Positions 28,168 to 38,507 are shown, numbered from the stretch's first letter. The stretch is DNA of 64,000 bases from Photorhabdus khanii NC19 (GCF_000517265.1 NZ_AYSJ01000002.1:310247-374246); one strand, 5' to 3'. Notes: generated by a model not told the origin, from the sequence alone. A program made the numbers and translations.

Positions 28168-28890
28168 TCAGAATGGGAAAAAGATAAGATCGATTGATTT
28201 GTCTGTGACTTTGAACATTGAGCCTTGATGGTGCCATGCACCAAGCACACCACGGTAGATGATTTTGTTATGCAGAAGAGTTTTATGTACAGCAGGGCGG
28301 TGAGTATGTCCATGAATCACCCAGTCAGCTTGATATTGCTCAAAAACATCAATAACGGCTTGTTGGTTGACATCCATAATTGCTGCGGATTTTCTGCTGT
28401 TGACAGATTGGCTGTTTGCCCGCATTTTTTTGGCGATTTTTTGACGGATAAACAGAGGTAATAATAAAAATAGGCGCTGGATCCACGGGGTATGAACCCG
28501 TTTACGATATTGTTGATAACCTTCGTCATCAGTACACAAAGTATCTCCGTGCAGGATAAGCACTCGCTTACCATACAATTCCACAATTTTTTCCTGTGGT
28601 AACAGTATCATTCCGCTTTCTTCAGCAAAGCGGGAACCGATCAGAAAATCACGGTTACCATGAATAAAATAACAGGTAACACCTTGTTTTTTAAGTATTT
28701 TTAATGCAGCAGCAATTTCATGGTGGAGAGGGTTGTGATCATCATCGCCAATCCAGTAATCGAACAGATCACCGAGAATATAGAGACTATCCGCCTGAAT
28801 AGCATCCTCATGCAGAAAGCGCAGAAAACCGGCAGTGATTGCCGGTTCGTGTTCGCTGAGATGTAAATCTGCGATAAAAAGTGTGCACAT
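28168..28890 (-). CDS. lpxH: LpxH, UDP-2,3-diacylglucosamine hydrolase
   Basis: 240 residues (E. coli 240), metallophosphoesterase of lipid A synthesis that makes lipid X plus UMP from UDP-2,3-diacylglucosamine at the inner membrane surface. Metal-binding motifs are complete: [44 protein letters not shown] and HGHTHRP. It is ten bases downstream of ppiB on the same strand and is likely cotranscribed. Confidence 0.96.
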   Translation of the reverse strand: MCTLFIADLHLSEHEPAITAGFLRFLHEDAIQADSLYILGDLFDYWIGDDDHNPLHHEIAAALKILKKQGVTCYFIHGNRDFLIGSRFAEESGMILLPQEKIVELYGKRVLILHGDTLCTDDEGYQQYRKRVHTPWIQRLFLLLPLFIRQKIAKKMRANSQSVNSRKSAAIMDVNQQAVIDVFEQYQADWVIHGHTHRPAVHKTLLHNKIIYRGVLGAWHHQGSMFKVTDKSIDLIFFPF

Positions 28891-28900
28891 ACTTAGTGAA

Positions 28901-29395
28901 TTACTCGCTGACAGTCACTTTTTCGATGATAACGTCTTCGCGTGGTACGTCTTGGTGCATACCGCTGCGGCCGGTAGATACGCCTTTGATTTTATCAACA
29001 ACATCCATACCTTCGACCACTTCTGCAAATACGCAGTAACCCCAGCCATCAGGACGCTCAGAACGGAAGTTCAGGAAATCATTATCAACAACATTGACGA
29101 AGAACTGTGCAGTCGCGGAGTGTGGATCATTGGTACGTGCCATAGCCAGAGTGCCACGATTGTTTTTCAGACCATTATTGGCTTCGTTTTTGATAGCCGC
29201 GTCAGTCGATTTTTGTTTCATACCAGGTTCAAACCCACCACCTTGAATCATGAAACCGTTAATAACACGGTGGAAGATAGTGTTATCGTAGAAGTTATTG
29301 CGGCAGTAGTTCAAGAAATTTTCAACAGTTACAGGAGCTTTGTCAGCGAAAGTATTAATTACGATATCGCCAAAATTGGTATGGAAAGTCACCAT
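28901..29395 (-). CDS. ppiB: PpiB, cytoplasmic peptidyl-prolyl cis-trans isomerase B
   Basis: 164 residues (E. coli 164), cyclophilin. The active-site segment [18 protein letters not shown] and [13 protein letters not shown] are present, and there is no signal peptide, which fits the cytoplasmic isozyme. It catalyses proline isomerisation during folding. It is divergent from cysS, as in E. coli. Confidence 0.96.
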   Translation of the reverse strand: MVTFHTNFGDIVINTFADKAPVTVENFLNYCRNNFYDNTIFHRVINGFMIQGGGFEPGMKQKSTDAAIKNEANNGLKNNRGTLAMARTNDPHSATAQFFVNVVDNDFLNFRSERPDGWGYCVFAEVVEGMDVVDKIKGVSTGRSGMHQDVPREDVIIEKVTVSE

Positions 29396-29664
29396 AATTG
29401 AAATCCTAATAATAGTTTTGATTAACCCGGTTTAGGGCATTTGGACCAGGCGGCTTTTATATCACATCTACCATAATGAGTCAGTACCTATTAATTTCAG
29501 TAAGCTATCTTGCTCGTCAACCTTGCAAAGCGCTTAATATCAGGTTTCAATATCTTATTGGACTATGCCATATCGAGAACTTATTTATGAGATAAGGACA
29601 TAAATCCAGAATTATCAATTCGTTATTTTTAATCACGCGTACAGTGAATTTACGGAAAATCCCG

Positions 29665-31050
29665 ATGCTAAAAATTTTCAATACCCTCAGTCGCCAGAAA
29701 GAAGAATTTAAGCCAATCCATCCAGGAAAAGTAGGGATGTACGTGTGTGGTATCACGATTTATGACCTGTGCCATATTGGCCACGGTAGAACATTTGTTT
29801 CCTTTGATGTGGTTGCCCGTTACCTGCGCTATCTGGGATACGATTTGACCTATGTGCGCAACGTGACCGATGTTGATGATAAAATCATCAAGCGTGCGGC
29901 GGAAAACTGTGAAAGTTGCGATGATCTGACCAGCCGTATGCTGGCAGAAATGCATAAAGATTTTGATGTGCTGAATATTTTACGTCCTGACTTGGAGCCA
30001 CGTGCGACCTGTCATATTCCAGAGATTATTGAACTGACAGAATCGTTGATAAAACGTGATCATGCTTATGTGGCGGATAATGGTGATGTCATGTTTTCCG
30101 TCGAGAGTGATCCGGATTACGGATCACTTTCCCGTCAGGATCTCAGCCAGTTACAGGCAGGTGCACGAGTAGAAGTAGCTGATGTCAAGCGTAACCCAAT
30201 GGATTTCGTATTGTGGAAAATGTCTAAGCCGGGTGAACCAAGCTGGGAATCGCCGTGGGGAGCTGGTCGTCCTGGTTGGCATATTGAATGTTCTGCCATG
30301 AACAACAAACAGTTAGGCAACCATTTTGATATTCATGGTGGCGGTGCTGATCTCATGTTTCCGCATCATGAAAATGAAATTGCTCAGTCTACCTGTGCCC
30401 ATGATGGCCCGTATGTGAATTATTGGATGCATTCTGGCATGGTGATGGTGGATAAAGAGAAGATGTCCAAATCGCTGAACAACTTCTTTACTATCCGTGA
30501 CATACTGGAATATTACGATGCGGAGACGGTACGTTACTTCCTGCTGTCAGGCCATTATCGTAGTCAGCTTAACTACACTGAAGAAAACCTGAAACAGGCG
30601 CGTACTGCGCTTGAGCGTCTATATACTTCTTTGCGTGGCACGGATGCTTCTGTACAACCGGCAGGGGGTGAAGTGTTTGAGGCGCGTTTCAAGGAAGCGA
30701 TGGATGATGATTTCAATACGCCAGAGGCTTATTCAGTACTGTTTGATATAGCACGTGAAATCAACCGGTTGAAATCAGAAAATATGGTTGCGGCGAATGG
30801 CCTGGCGGCTGAGTTACGTAAACTGGCAGGCATTTTAGGCTTGTTGGAACAAGAGCCGGAACAATTTCTGCATAGTGGCGTTCAGGCTGATGATGAAGAA
30901 ATTACCAAAATTGAAGCTCTGATTAAGCAGCGTAATGATGCCCGTCAAAACAAAGATTGGGCGCTGGCAGATTCTGCCCGTAATCAGTTGAATGAAATGG
31001 GAATTGAGCTGGAAGACGGCCCACAGGGAACGAGTTGGCGTCGTAAGTAA
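29665..31050 (+). CDS. cysS: CysS, cysteinyl-tRNA synthetase
   Basis: 461 residues, same length as E. coli CysS. Class I features are HIGHGRTF (residues 37-44) and KMSKSLNNF. Zinc ligand Cys28 ([10 protein letters not shown]), the second Cys in WHIECSAM and the His/Glu in [11 protein letters not shown] are intact. It charges tRNA-Cys. The frame extends seven codons upstream to a GTG at 29644, but homology selects the ATG at 29665. Confidence 0.97.
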   Translation: MLKIFNTLSRQKEEFKPIHPGKVGMYVCGITIYDLCHIGHGRTFVSFDVVARYLRYLGYDLTYVRNVTDVDDKIIKRAAENCESCDDLTSRMLAEMHKDFDVLNILRPDLEPRATCHIPEIIELTESLIKRDHAYVADNGDVMFSVESDPDYGSLSRQDLSQLQAGARVEVADVKRNPMDFVLWKMSKPGEPSWESPWGAGRPGWHIECSAMNNKQLGNHFDIHGGGADLMFPHHENEIAQSTCAHDGPYVNYWMHSGMVMVDKEKMSKSLNNFFTIRDILEYYDAETVRYFLLSGHYRSQLNYTEENLKQARTALERLYTSLRGTDASVQPAGGEVFEARFKEAMDDDFNTPEAYSVLFDIAREINRLKSENMVAANGLAAELRKLAGILGLLEQEPEQFLHSGVQADDEEITKIEALIKQRNDARQNKDWALADSARNQLNEMGIELEDGPQGTSWRRK

Positions 31051-31091
31051 GTTAAATATATTTTGAGTCACTGAACTGACTTTCATGATTA

Positions 31092-31117
31092 AGGCTCCCT
31101 TTTTGGGAGCCTATTTT
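31092..31117. terminator. Bidirectional terminator between cysS and ybcJ
   Basis: AGGCTCCC and GGGAGCCT form a perfect 8-bp stem with a five-T loop, followed by an AT-rich stretch with TTTT. It is centred between the convergent cysS and ybcJ genes. Confidence 0.8.
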
Positions 31118-31119
31118 AG

Positions 31120-31332
31120 TTATTCTTTGATGCAAACAGAGTCACCGTTGAAGGTAACAACCTGCCCAGCAATAATTTTGCAGCGTTTGCGCGTTTCTGT
31201 TTGACCATTAACTTCAATCAGACCTTCAGCAATAACTGCTTTGGCGGTAGCACCGCTTTCACTCCATCCTTGAAACTTCAGCAGAGCACATAGCTCCACA
31301 TGAGGATGGCCTTCTAAATGAAAAATTTCCAT
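31120..31332 (-). CDS. ybcJ: YbcJ, small S4-like RNA-binding protein
   Basis: 70 residues, S4 RNA-binding fold. HPHVELCALLKFQGWSESG and ETRKRCKIIAGQ match E. coli YbcJ (70 residues), which binds RNA but has no firm role. Start at the ATG at 31332, which overlaps the folD stop (TAATG), so the pair is translationally coupled. A longer frame to 31338 begins with TTG. Confidence 0.9.
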   Translation of the reverse strand: MEIFHLEGHPHVELCALLKFQGWSESGATAKAVIAEGLIEVNGQTETRKRCKIIAGQVVTFNGDSVCIKE

Positions 31333-32207
31333 TAACAACCTTCAGTTTTTTCCACGTTGTGGTATTCCTCGCAGGCTTGCAAGGTATTCTGGATAAGCGT
31401 GGCTACTGTCATTGGACCAACACCCCCTGGAACAGGCGAAATCCAGCTTGCCCGCTCTGATGCAGTTTCAAAATCAACATCTCCAATGACCTTTCCGTCT
31501 TCCAGACGGTTAATACCTACATCAATAACGATAGCACCTGGTTTAATCCATTCGCCGGGGATAAAGTTCGGTTTACCGACAGCCACAATGAGCAGATCCG
31601 CATGTTCCACATGGTGACGTAAATCTTTGGTAAAGCGGTGAGTAACTGTGGTGGTACAGCCAGCCAGTAGCAGTTCCAGACTCATTGGACGACCAACAAT
31701 ATTTGAAGCACTGATAATGACGGCATTCAGACCATAAGTATTGATTTCGCAGCGTTCAAGCAACGTTGCGATCCCGCGAGGAGTACAGGGGCGCAGCTTG
31801 GGAGCACGTTGACACAGACGACCAATATTATAGGGGTGGAAGCCATCAACATCCTTATCGGGTTGGATATGCTCCAGAACTTTGACGTTATCGATACCGG
31901 CAGGTAAAGGGAGCTGCACCAGAATTCCATCAATTTCTGAATCGTTATTAAGCTGATCGATAAGGTTCAGTAACTCTGCTTCACTGGTAGTATCTGGCAG
32001 ATCATAAGAACGGGAGATAAACCCGACTTCTTCACAGGCACGGCGTTTGCTTGCGACATAAATCTGAGAAGCGGGGTTTTCCCCTACTAAAACAACGGCA
32101 AGACCGGGAGCACGTTTTCCCGCTGCGACACGTTGTTGAACACGTTCTGCGACTTCTCTTCTGATTGTCTGCGCAATCGTTTTCCCGTCAATAATTTTTG
32201 CTGGCAT
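31332..32207 (-). CDS. folD: FolD, methylenetetrahydrofolate dehydrogenase/cyclohydrolase
   Basis: 291 residues (E. coli 288). The substrate motif [24 protein letters not shown] with the catalytic Lys, the [11 protein letters not shown] loop and the cofactor segment [14 protein letters not shown] are intact. It interconverts methylene-, methenyl- and formyl-tetrahydrofolate. It lies upstream of ybcJ on the same strand and next to argU, as in E. coli. Confidence 0.96.
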   Translation of the reverse strand: MPAKIIDGKTIAQTIRREVAERVQQRVAAGKRAPGLAVVLVGENPASQIYVASKRRACEEVGFISRSYDLPDTTSEAELLNLIDQLNNDSEIDGILVQLPLPAGIDNVKVLEHIQPDKDVDGFHPYNIGRLCQRAPKLRPCTPRGIATLLERCEINTYGLNAVIISASNIVGRPMSLELLLAGCTTTVTHRFTKDLRHHVEHADLLIVAVGKPNFIPGEWIKPGAIVIDVGINRLEDGKVIGDVDFETASERASWISPVPGGVGPMTVATLIQNTLQACEEYHNVEKTEGC

Positions 32208-32328
32208 GTACTAATAAATCCATAAATCAAACATTGGGATACGCCTATTTTGTCAGAACATGAGCGTGCTGTCAGTTTTATTGATAATCAGAAAATAGCC
32301 AGATGGAGATTTATAAGCAGAAAAGCCA

Positions 32329-32356
32329 TTGACTCAAGGGCTTGTCCCCGTATAAT
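32329..32356 (+). promoter_or_regulatory. Promoter of argU
   Basis: TTGACT (32329-32334) and a perfect TATAAT (32351-32356) are spaced by 16 bp and followed by a GC-rich discriminator (CTCACCCCGC), as expected for a stringently controlled stable RNA promoter. The tRNA begins about 46 bases after the -10. Confidence 0.8.
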
Positions 32357-32402
32357 CTCACCCCGCATCAGAGCATTACTGATGCAGCTCATCTCCCAAG
32401 AT

Positions 32403-32479
32403 GCGCCCTTAGCTCAGCTGGATAGAGCAACGGCCTTCTAAGCCGTAGGTCACAGGTTCGAATCCTGTAGGGCGTACCA
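32403..32479 (+). tRNA. argU: tRNA-Arg (anticodon TCT)
   Basis: A 77-base cloverleaf. The acceptor GCGCCCT pairs with AGGGCGT (one G-U pair), the anticodon stem ACGGC/GCCGT carries the loop CTTCTAA with anticodon TCT, the T arm is CACAGGTTCGAATCCTGT, and the CCA end is encoded. It reads the rare AGA codon. Its place after folD matches E. coli argU, a known integration site for prophages and islands, and phage remnants follow directly here. Confidence 0.97.
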
Positions 32480-32540
32480 GAAAAATCAAAGAGTTACGTT
32501 GATAAAAACAAACCCCGTAAACAGCAGCGGGTCAAGTTAG

Positions 32541-32740
32541 TTATTCTGTGTTTTATCTTTTCTAACCCACTCCTCATGCACTGTTTCCGTCCATCCTAAG
32601 AAAATTCCGCTTGGAATTCTTTCTGGTTTAGGAAATTCATTCCGCTTTGCATACATCTGTCAGAGTGTAGGTTTGCTTTTTTTCAGTTCCGCATAACCGA
32701 TATTACCTTGTTGCCATTCATTTACCCCTTTTGCATCCAA
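32541..32740 (-). pseudogene. AlpA-like prophage regulator remnant
   Basis: Reading the minus strand upward from the TAA at 32541-32543 gives a short protein whose end, EFPKPERIPSG then FLGWTETVHEEWV, has the AlpA/excisionase-like helix-turn-helix pattern (FPKPxRxxxxxxxWxxxxxxxW). The frame continues upstream (NEWQQGNIGYAELKKSKPTL) but is broken by an internal TGA. It is a decayed phage regulatory gene located 62 bases past argU. Confidence 0.6.
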
Positions 32741-32807
32741 TAATTAGTGCAGATTTATTCATATCCGTCAGAGAGTGGTCATTGTTATTAACACTCGATT
32801 TCATGGT

Positions 32808-33057
32808 TTATTCTCCTTCCGTTGGTGGTGGTACTTCCATCCAGTGGGTTACATTAGTGCAGTTTTATTCGAAATCCTAAACCAGTCACAGGTAATAAAT
32901 CCCTGAGCATCAGTTATTAGGAGGATATTGCTCCCAATCCTTTCACTTGGTCGTTCATCCTCAACCGATATCCACTCTGGGGTAACTCTATCACCCACTG
33001 AAATAATTACCGGCCTGCTGCCGAGAATATTGGTATTGAAGGAAACGGTTGGTTCTT
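32808..33057 (-). pseudogene. DUF551 phage protein remnant, frameshifted
   Basis: The minus strand encodes the pattern EWISVEDERP followed by ILLITDAQGFITCDWF, then in a neighbouring frame VTHWMEVPPPTEGE and a stop at 32808-32810. WISVEDxxP at the start and VTHWMxxPxPP at the end define the DUF551 domain, common in lambdoid prophages. The change of frame near 32855-32865 makes it a pseudogene. Together with the AlpA remnant it marks the scar of a prophage at argU. Confidence 0.65.
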
Positions 33058-33335
33058 TACTATACTATCCGCATACTTAACAACAAATGTCATTTTTCCC
33101 ACTTGTGAACACCTTCTATTTTTTCCTTTGGCGGGAAAGATGTTTGCTATAGCAACTGACCACCTTCTGAAAAATTGCACTCTATTAGTCGAATATGCCA
33201 GTTTTATTATTTAAGCTAAATGAGTTAGCGTGTATTGGGTTAACAACATTACCATCCTGAAGGTAAGTGTGGTCAGCGGTGTAGTAAGGTCTAGTAGATC
33301 AAGAAAACCAGTCAGTATGTTGTTAATATGACCAA

Positions 33336-34001
33336 TCATCCTCTATTTTTCTGCATTGGAACGGACATGACTTTGAGATCGTGTGCGACGCTGAATTCTG
33401 CTTCGGTTTTTTCCTGTAGAGTTTCTAGTGTGATACCTGGTGTATGTTCTTTCAGGATTAACTGCCCTTGTTCAAAGTAGAAGACGGCCAGTTCAGTGAC
33501 GATCATCTTGACTTTGTTGACGGCGGTTAGCGGTAGGGTACATTGCTTGAGGATCTTTGCGGATCCGTCTTTGGTACAGTGTTCCATTGCAATAATTACT
33601 TTGCGGGCACCTGTGACGAGATCCATAGCGCCCCCCATACCGAGCACCATTTTTCCCGGTATCATCCAACTGGCTAAGTTGGCATGTTGGTCAACTTGCA
33701 GAGCACCTAGCACACAAGCATCTATGTGACCACCACGTATTAAGGCAAAAGAGAATGCACTGTCAAACATGGCGGCACCGGGCAGGATGCCACAGGGTTT
33801 TCCACCGGCATTGACCAGATTCGGATGGGGTTCTGTAACGGGGCCAAGACCCAGAAAGCCATTTTCTGACTGGAGGGTAATATGAATGTTATCGGGCAGA
33901 TAGTTCGCGACTAGCGTGGGAATACCGATGCCGAGGTTAACAACATCGCCGTCTTGTAGCTCAAGTGCAATACGGTGGGCAATAAGTTGTTTGGCGTTCA
34001 T
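33336..34001 (-). CDS. atoA: AtoA, acetate CoA-transferase beta subunit
   Basis: 221 residues (E. coli 216), CoA-transferase family I subunit B. The catalytic Glu motif LQSENGFLGLGP and the oxyanion segment FDSAFSFALIRGGHIDACVLGALQVD are intact. With AtoD it moves CoA between acetyl-CoA and short-chain acids such as acetoacetate or butyrate. It overlaps atoD by one base. Confidence 0.92.
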   Translation of the reverse strand: MNAKQLIAHRIALELQDGDVVNLGIGIPTLVANYLPDNIHITLQSENGFLGLGPVTEPHPNLVNAGGKPCGILPGAAMFDSAFSFALIRGGHIDACVLGALQVDQHANLASWMIPGKMVLGMGGAMDLVTGARKVIIAMEHCTKDGSAKILKQCTLPLTAVNKVKMIVTELAVFYFEQGQLILKEHTPGITLETLQEKTEAEFSVAHDLKVMSVPMQKNRG

Positions 34002-34663
34002 TATGAATTTCCTCTCGGATAAACGATATAGTCGATCAGTGCGCCAGGTGTCATAACGCAGTCCGGTGCAATCTCACCCACTTCAACCAATGCATCCGGC
34101 TCGGCAATCGTGATATCCGCAGCCAGAGCGATCACTGGGTTAAAATTACGCGCGCTTAACTGATAAGTCAGGTTGCCCTGATGGTCGGAAAGATGAGCCT
34201 GAATCAACGCTAGATCAGCACGCAGTGGGAGTTCCAGCAGGTAGTCTGTTTCGTTGAGGGTTATTTTTTGTTTTCCAGCCTCTACAAAAGTACCTACACC
34301 GATAGGAGTCAGGAATCCGCCCAAACCGGCTCCGCCGCAACGGATGCGTTCAATCAACGTGCCTAGAGGAACCAGTTCCACCTCTATTTCTCCTGCAATC
34401 ATTTGACGTCCAGTTTCTGGATTAGTACCAATATGTGAGGTGATAACTTTTTTCACTCTATGATTAACAATAAGAGGGCCGATACCGAAGTCGACACGGC
34501 TAGTATCGTTAGCAATCAGAGTCAGATCTTTTACACCGGAATTTAGTAATGCGGTGATTAAACCAGGAGGCGTACCTACGCCCATAAAACCGCCTACCAT
34601 GATGGTCATTCCATCATAAAAATGTGTAGCGGTTTGCTGTATGCCAATGAGCTTATTTTTCAT
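34001..34663 (-). CDS. atoD: AtoD, acetate CoA-transferase alpha subunit
   Basis: 220 residues, same length as E. coli AtoD. The CoA-binding motif [13 protein letters not shown] (residues about 23-35) and [15 protein letters not shown] are present. It forms the heterotetrameric CoA-transferase with AtoA. The atoSC, atoE and atoB genes of the E. coli operon are not here; a truncated permease precedes it instead. Confidence 0.92.
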   Translation of the reverse strand: MKNKLIGIQQTATHFYDGMTIMVGGFMGVGTPPGLITALLNSGVKDLTLIANDTSRVDFGIGPLIVNHRVKKVITSHIGTNPETGRQMIAGEIEVELVPLGTLIERIRCGGAGLGGFLTPIGVGTFVEAGKQKITLNETDYLLELPLRADLALIQAHLSDHQGNLTYQLSARNFNPVIALAADITIAEPDALVEVGEIAPDCVMTPGALIDYIVYPRGNS

Positions 34664-34690
34664 TAGCCAGCCTCCAGGAAATCCTGTTTT

Positions 34691-35008
34691 TCAGGGAAGG
34701 GAGGTGGCGATTCTCCAGCTAAAACAATTAATTTTTTCATTTTTATATTTTCCTATTAGGGTATCCCTTTCTTCGATCTTCATCAAATAGGCAATGATAA
34801 GTATAGCTAAAGAGATCATCAGTACAGCTGGCATGATCATCTTTATGTACAGAGTATGTGGTGAGAGCTTGTTAATGTATTGTGCAAAATCGGTGAAGAC
34901 TGAGGGCATAGAAACCAGAATATTCGGGATATAACAGGTACTATGTAACAGAAATACCGTTATTCGGAGTATAAATTGTTGCAGAGTTGGGGCAAAGGGT
35001 AAAATGGC
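34691..35008 (-). pseudogene. 3' fragment of a membrane transporter upstream of atoD
   Basis: The frame is open on the minus strand from about 35008 to 34691 and encodes two hydrophobic stretches (FILRITVFLL, then IKMIMPAVLMISLAILIIAYL) and a charged tail. An internal ATG (34909) gives 72 residues, but similar membrane-like coding continues upstream of it to a stop codon, so this is the end of a larger transporter gene that lost its 5' part. It may be the former uptake partner of AtoDA. I cannot name the family. Confidence 0.45.
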
Positions 35009-35171
35009 TTAATGTGAAGAATTTCTAATGATTTTGGTTCGCTTTAGTCTTATGGGTGTATGGAGCAGGACTGATTTATTAATGCCGAGAGGTACGGCAT
35101 CGTATTTAACGTCGTACCTTATAATCTATTTACTAAGATAATTGCAGATTAAGATTCCTGAGAGAGATAGT

Positions 35172-36276
35172 TATATACCCGTGATCATTGAAGATGCTTG
35201 ATTTTATACGAAATGGAGATCATTATTCTCGCCATGAAAATATTTATCACATCAGAACAAAAAATCAAACTTGAACGTCTTCACGACACAACTCGTGATG
35301 GCCAAGTACGTGATAGAATAAAAGCCATCCTTCTTGCTTCTGAAGGGTGGCGTTCTGTGATGATAGCCCAGGCATTGCGACTCCATCAGACCACCGTTGA
35401 TCGCCATATCAGTGATTACCTTAATCAAGGTAAACTTAAATCTGATAATGGGGGATCTGATAGTTTACTTTCTCGACAGCAAACTGATTTTTTAATCAAC
35501 CACTTATCTCAACATCTTTTCCATCACACACATGAAATAGTGGCCTATGTTGCTCAGCTCTGGAATATTACTTTTAGCATTCCAGGCATGAATAAATGGC
35601 TACGCCGTCAGGGGTTTTCTTATAAAAAACCGTGTGGTGTCCCTCATAAATTCGATGCAGAAAAACAGATACAATTTATTGAATATTATGAAAATCTTAA
35701 AGTCACAGCAAAAGACGAACCCATCCTTTTTCTTGACGCGGTTCACCCGACTCAAGGCACTAAACTCGGTTATGGTTGGATACAAAAAGGCGAGAAAAAA
35801 CAGTCAAAACAACCGGAAGCCGAACTCGCCTGAATATATTGGGTGCACTCAACCTGAATGCCATTGGTCGTACGGTGTTCCAGGAATATCAAACCATCAA
35901 TGATCACAACATTTGCCGTTTTTTCAATGAAATAAGAAAGTCTTATCCTAACTATCATCAAAAAATTCATCTTATTGTGGATGGGGCGGGTTACAACAAA
36001 ACTCATCTTGTGAAGGATTGGGCTTATGTTAGCAATATTGAGTGACATTACCTTCCGCCATACAGCCCAAATTTAAACCCGATAGAGCGATTATGGAAGG
36101 TCATGAATGAACCTGTTCGAAATAACCGTTATTTCGCTAATAAACATGAATTTCGAGACAAAGTATTCAAATTTTTCACCACAACGCTACCTGATATAGC
36201 GGACTCGCTGATATCTAGAATTAACGACCATTTTCAGGTGCTAAAAGCTGCATCTTGAAGTTTCTTGGGTATATAT
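35172..36276 (+). mobile_element. IS630-family insertion sequence (degenerate)
   Basis: Terminal inverted repeats TATATACCC (35172-35180) and GGGTATATA (36268-36276), with further matching bases about twelve positions inside (AAGATGC on each side), enclose one transposase pseudogene. Size (about 1.1 kb) and TA-rich ends fit IS630/Tc1-mariner elements, which insert at TA. The exact boundary is uncertain by two or three bases because the ends are TA-rich. Confidence 0.75.
35234..36258 (+). pseudogene. IS630-family transposase, frameshift plus internal stop
   Basis: The first segment (35234-35833) holds the N-terminal helix-turn-helix (IKAILLASEGWRSVMIAQAL) and the first catalytic Asp (LFLDAVHP). 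The coding then shifts frame near 35776-35833 and continues (HLIVDGAGYN, second Asp) to a TGA at 36043-36045. Beyond it the same frame resumes with PPYSPNLNPIERLWK (catalytic Glu) and ends at 36258. About 341 codons in total, so nearly full length but inactive unless both lesions are suppressed. Confidence 0.85.
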
Positions 36277-36909
36277 CGTTATATCGTTCAGGCGGGTATT
36301 GTCTGGCGTAGAGCGGCACCCACAGTGAAACAACTTGATCCTGAATATAGTGAGAAAATGGCAAAAATCACGGAAGCCAAAGCGAATATTTCAGAAAAAC
36401 ATCCCGTCTTTTATGAAGATGAGGCCGACATTGATTTAAACCCGAAAATCGGCGCAGATTGGTGTTTCAAAGGCCAGCAAAAACGGGTAATCACACCGGG
36501 AAAAAATGAAAAGCATGACCTTACAGGTTGCCTCAATGCGCAAACAAAAGAGGTCACTTATGTTAAAGGAGAAAAAAAGAATTCTGATTTGTTTATCAGG
36601 CTGTTAGAAAGACTGAAATACACTTATCGTCAAGCGAAAAAACTGACGTTAATCTTGGATAATTATGTGATCCACAAAAGTTGTAAAGTGCAAAATTGGT
36701 TGAAAAAGAACCCTAAATTTCATCTTCTGTTTTTACCTGTCTATTCACCCTGGCTTAATAAAATAGAACGACTTTGGCAGTCTTTACACGAGACTGTCAC
36801 ACGAAATCATACTTGCCAATATATGTGGCAATTACTGGGAAAAGTAAATCGATTTATGGCCGCCGCTTCACCCTTTCCGGGCAGTCGAGCAGGAACAGTA
36901 AAAGTGTAG
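36265..36909 (+). pseudogene. Second IS630-family transposase, 5' truncated
   Basis: The frame encodes the DDE catalytic half of a different IS630-type transposase: VFYEDEADIDLNPKIGADW (first Asp), LILDNYVIHKS (second Asp) and YSPWLNKIERLWQ (Glu), ending in SPFPGSRAGTVKV. Complete relatives have about 340 residues; the N-terminal DNA-binding part is missing. The left end coincides with the right end of the neighbouring IS630 element, so that insertion probably removed or displaced the 5' part. The apparent TTG start inside the IS end is accidental. Confidence 0.8.
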
Positions 36910-37024
36910 CGGTATTATGGAAAGTTATCTAGTGGTTATATTAGGCTGTTGAATTTAAAAATAAATTTCATTCGAAATATTATCACGATTTTTATTTAAA
37001 TTATTAATAATATAGGTGAATAAA

Positions 37025-37306
37025 ATGTTAGAGAGAATTATTGATACATTTGAGATTACATTTATTAAAATGGTTAAGAATAATTTATTAAATGATTTAA
37101 GCGTAAGTGTTGGAAACATACCTCAACTACCAGAAATTGTACCAGAGAATTCTGCACGGGCTACAGGTACACTAATTCGGCTGGCAGGTCCTGGTACGGA
37201 TCCTAAAAATATACTTAAATTTGTCATTGTGACAGATCTCCCAAAGAATAATCAGAAGATTTGGGTGTTTCAAGATTCAAGAAGTTTTCTAAACGTCATT
37301 AAGTAG
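37025..37306 (+). CDS. Small protein of unknown function
   Basis: 93 residues starting at the ATG at 37025, which has AGGTGA eight bases upstream; an in-frame GTG at 37016 is less likely. The protein is soluble, with an amphipathic N-terminal helix (ERIIDTFEITFIKMVKNNLL) and a strand-rich end (FVIVTDLPKN, then KIWVFQDSRSFLNVIK). I recognise no family. It lies alone among insertion sequence remnants. A good ribosome binding site favours a real gene. Confidence 0.5.
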   Translation: MLERIIDTFEITFIKMVKNNLLNDLSVSVGNIPQLPEIVPENSARATGTLIRLAGPGTDPKNILKFVIVTDLPKNNQKIWVFQDSRSFLNVIK

Positions 37307-38209
37307 TATAATTGGTCATAACTTTGATTACTACGCAGCAAAAACTTTGAGTAATGGTGGAGGAGCGAAGCATTTTATGTTTAGTCTTGTAAACGATGAA
37401 AGTTTTATTATTCTGCGAATGTACTAACATAGGACAGACCAATTTTTAAATTGGACTTTTTACAAATTAATTATGTTCTTAGAGTAGTGGAATCTGATCG
37501 TAAATTCAGATAATTTGCTACGAAATCATAAGCAAAGCAACATGTGATTGCTTGGCTGGTTCGACAGTTTTTAATTCTTGGCTCAAGGCTACACTTTGAT
37601 GTGGCCTTTTTCGTATCTCAATACCATAGCTAAGTTTTTACGGGATTTGCAAGATAAAGCCATGTTTCTGCGGATATTCAATTGAATTTCTGAGGTGAGT
37701 CCTGATGCAAAATAGTAGAATACATTGGCATTATAGTGAATTCAGTCAATGTTATTGAGCGTAATGGGTGCGTTAATGCTGCTATATGGTGTTAGATGGT
37801 TGTAAAAGCATGTGGGCAGTGTGTGTTTTAATTTCAGTAACTTGTGAAGTAGGTCACCCAATCTCAGGCATTCCAAATATGGTTTTAGATAAGAAATTTT
37901 TATAAATTAGTCAGTTATCGTGTTGGTGGTGCTATCAGTACGCATAAATCAGCAATTTGGGAAAAGGGAAACATCAAAAAAATAAATGAAATTAAAATTT
38001 GCTAAATTTCAGTATATGTGATTTAATAGCCTCAATGGTTTGGAAGTACAGACCTACTTTATGAAAAGCAAGTTAAAGCAGTTCACCATTTAGCGCTATC
38101 CACGATACCACTTCATTGCGAATTCCTTCTAATTAGTACCCATAAGTAAAACTGAAAAACAGACCTAATATGCCTTATGGCGACTTAAATAAAATTAAAG
38201 GAAAATTCT
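37307..38209. other. Gene-free stretch between IS remnants and the cold-shock gene
   Basis: About 900 bases in which I see no convincing reading frame, RNA or repeat. The last 120 or so bases are presumably the leader and promoter of the cold-shock gene. The rest may be decayed mobile DNA, but nothing is identifiable by eye. Confidence 0.45.
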
Positions 38210-38425
38210 ATGTCTAATGCAATGACTGGTTCAGTAAAATGGTTTAATAACGATAAAGGTTTTGGCTTTATTTCTCCGAAAGATGGCAGCAAAGACGTTT
38301 TTGTTCATTATTCTGCAATTCAGAGCAATAATTTCAAAACGCTGGAAGAAGGACAAGAAGTTTCATTCTCTATTGAGAATGGTGCTAAAGGTCCATCAGC
38401 GGTAAATGTTATCGTATTATCTTGA
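38210..38425 (+). CDS. CspA-family cold-shock protein
   Basis: 71 residues, cold-shock domain. RNP1 KGFGFISP (about residues 18-25) and RNP2 VFVHYSAIQ (about residues 33-41) are intact, preceded by the typical TGSVKWFN. A single-stranded RNA/DNA-binding protein, RNA chaperone type. AAAGGAAA lies nine bases before the ATG. It sits alone between the argU scrap zone and the T3SS. Which paralogue it is (CspC/E/G-like) cannot be decided by eye. Confidence 0.9.
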   Translation: MSNAMTGSVKWFNNDKGFGFISPKDGSKDVFVHYSAIQSNNFKTLEEGQEVSFSIENGAKGPSAVNVIVLS

Positions 38426-38507
38426 TTTGACTTAACTGCTTAAATCCATTAGCGGCTTTACGATAGCGATGAAGGTGAGAACCTGAGCAGTTAAAGTTGT
38501 TAATAGT

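Noticed and set aside
29644-29664. Longer start of cysS at GTG
   Set aside because: CysS homology begins precisely at the ATG at 29665, and the upstream seven codons have no counterpart in E. coli.
32480-38200. Direct repeat of the argU 3' end as attachment site
   Set aside because: I searched by eye for the T-arm and CCA-end sequence to the right of argU and found no second copy in the window.
37307-38209. CRISPR array or other regular repeats in the long gene-free stretches
   Set aside because: No regularly spaced repeat units are visible here or in 2693-3448 and 49308-50151.
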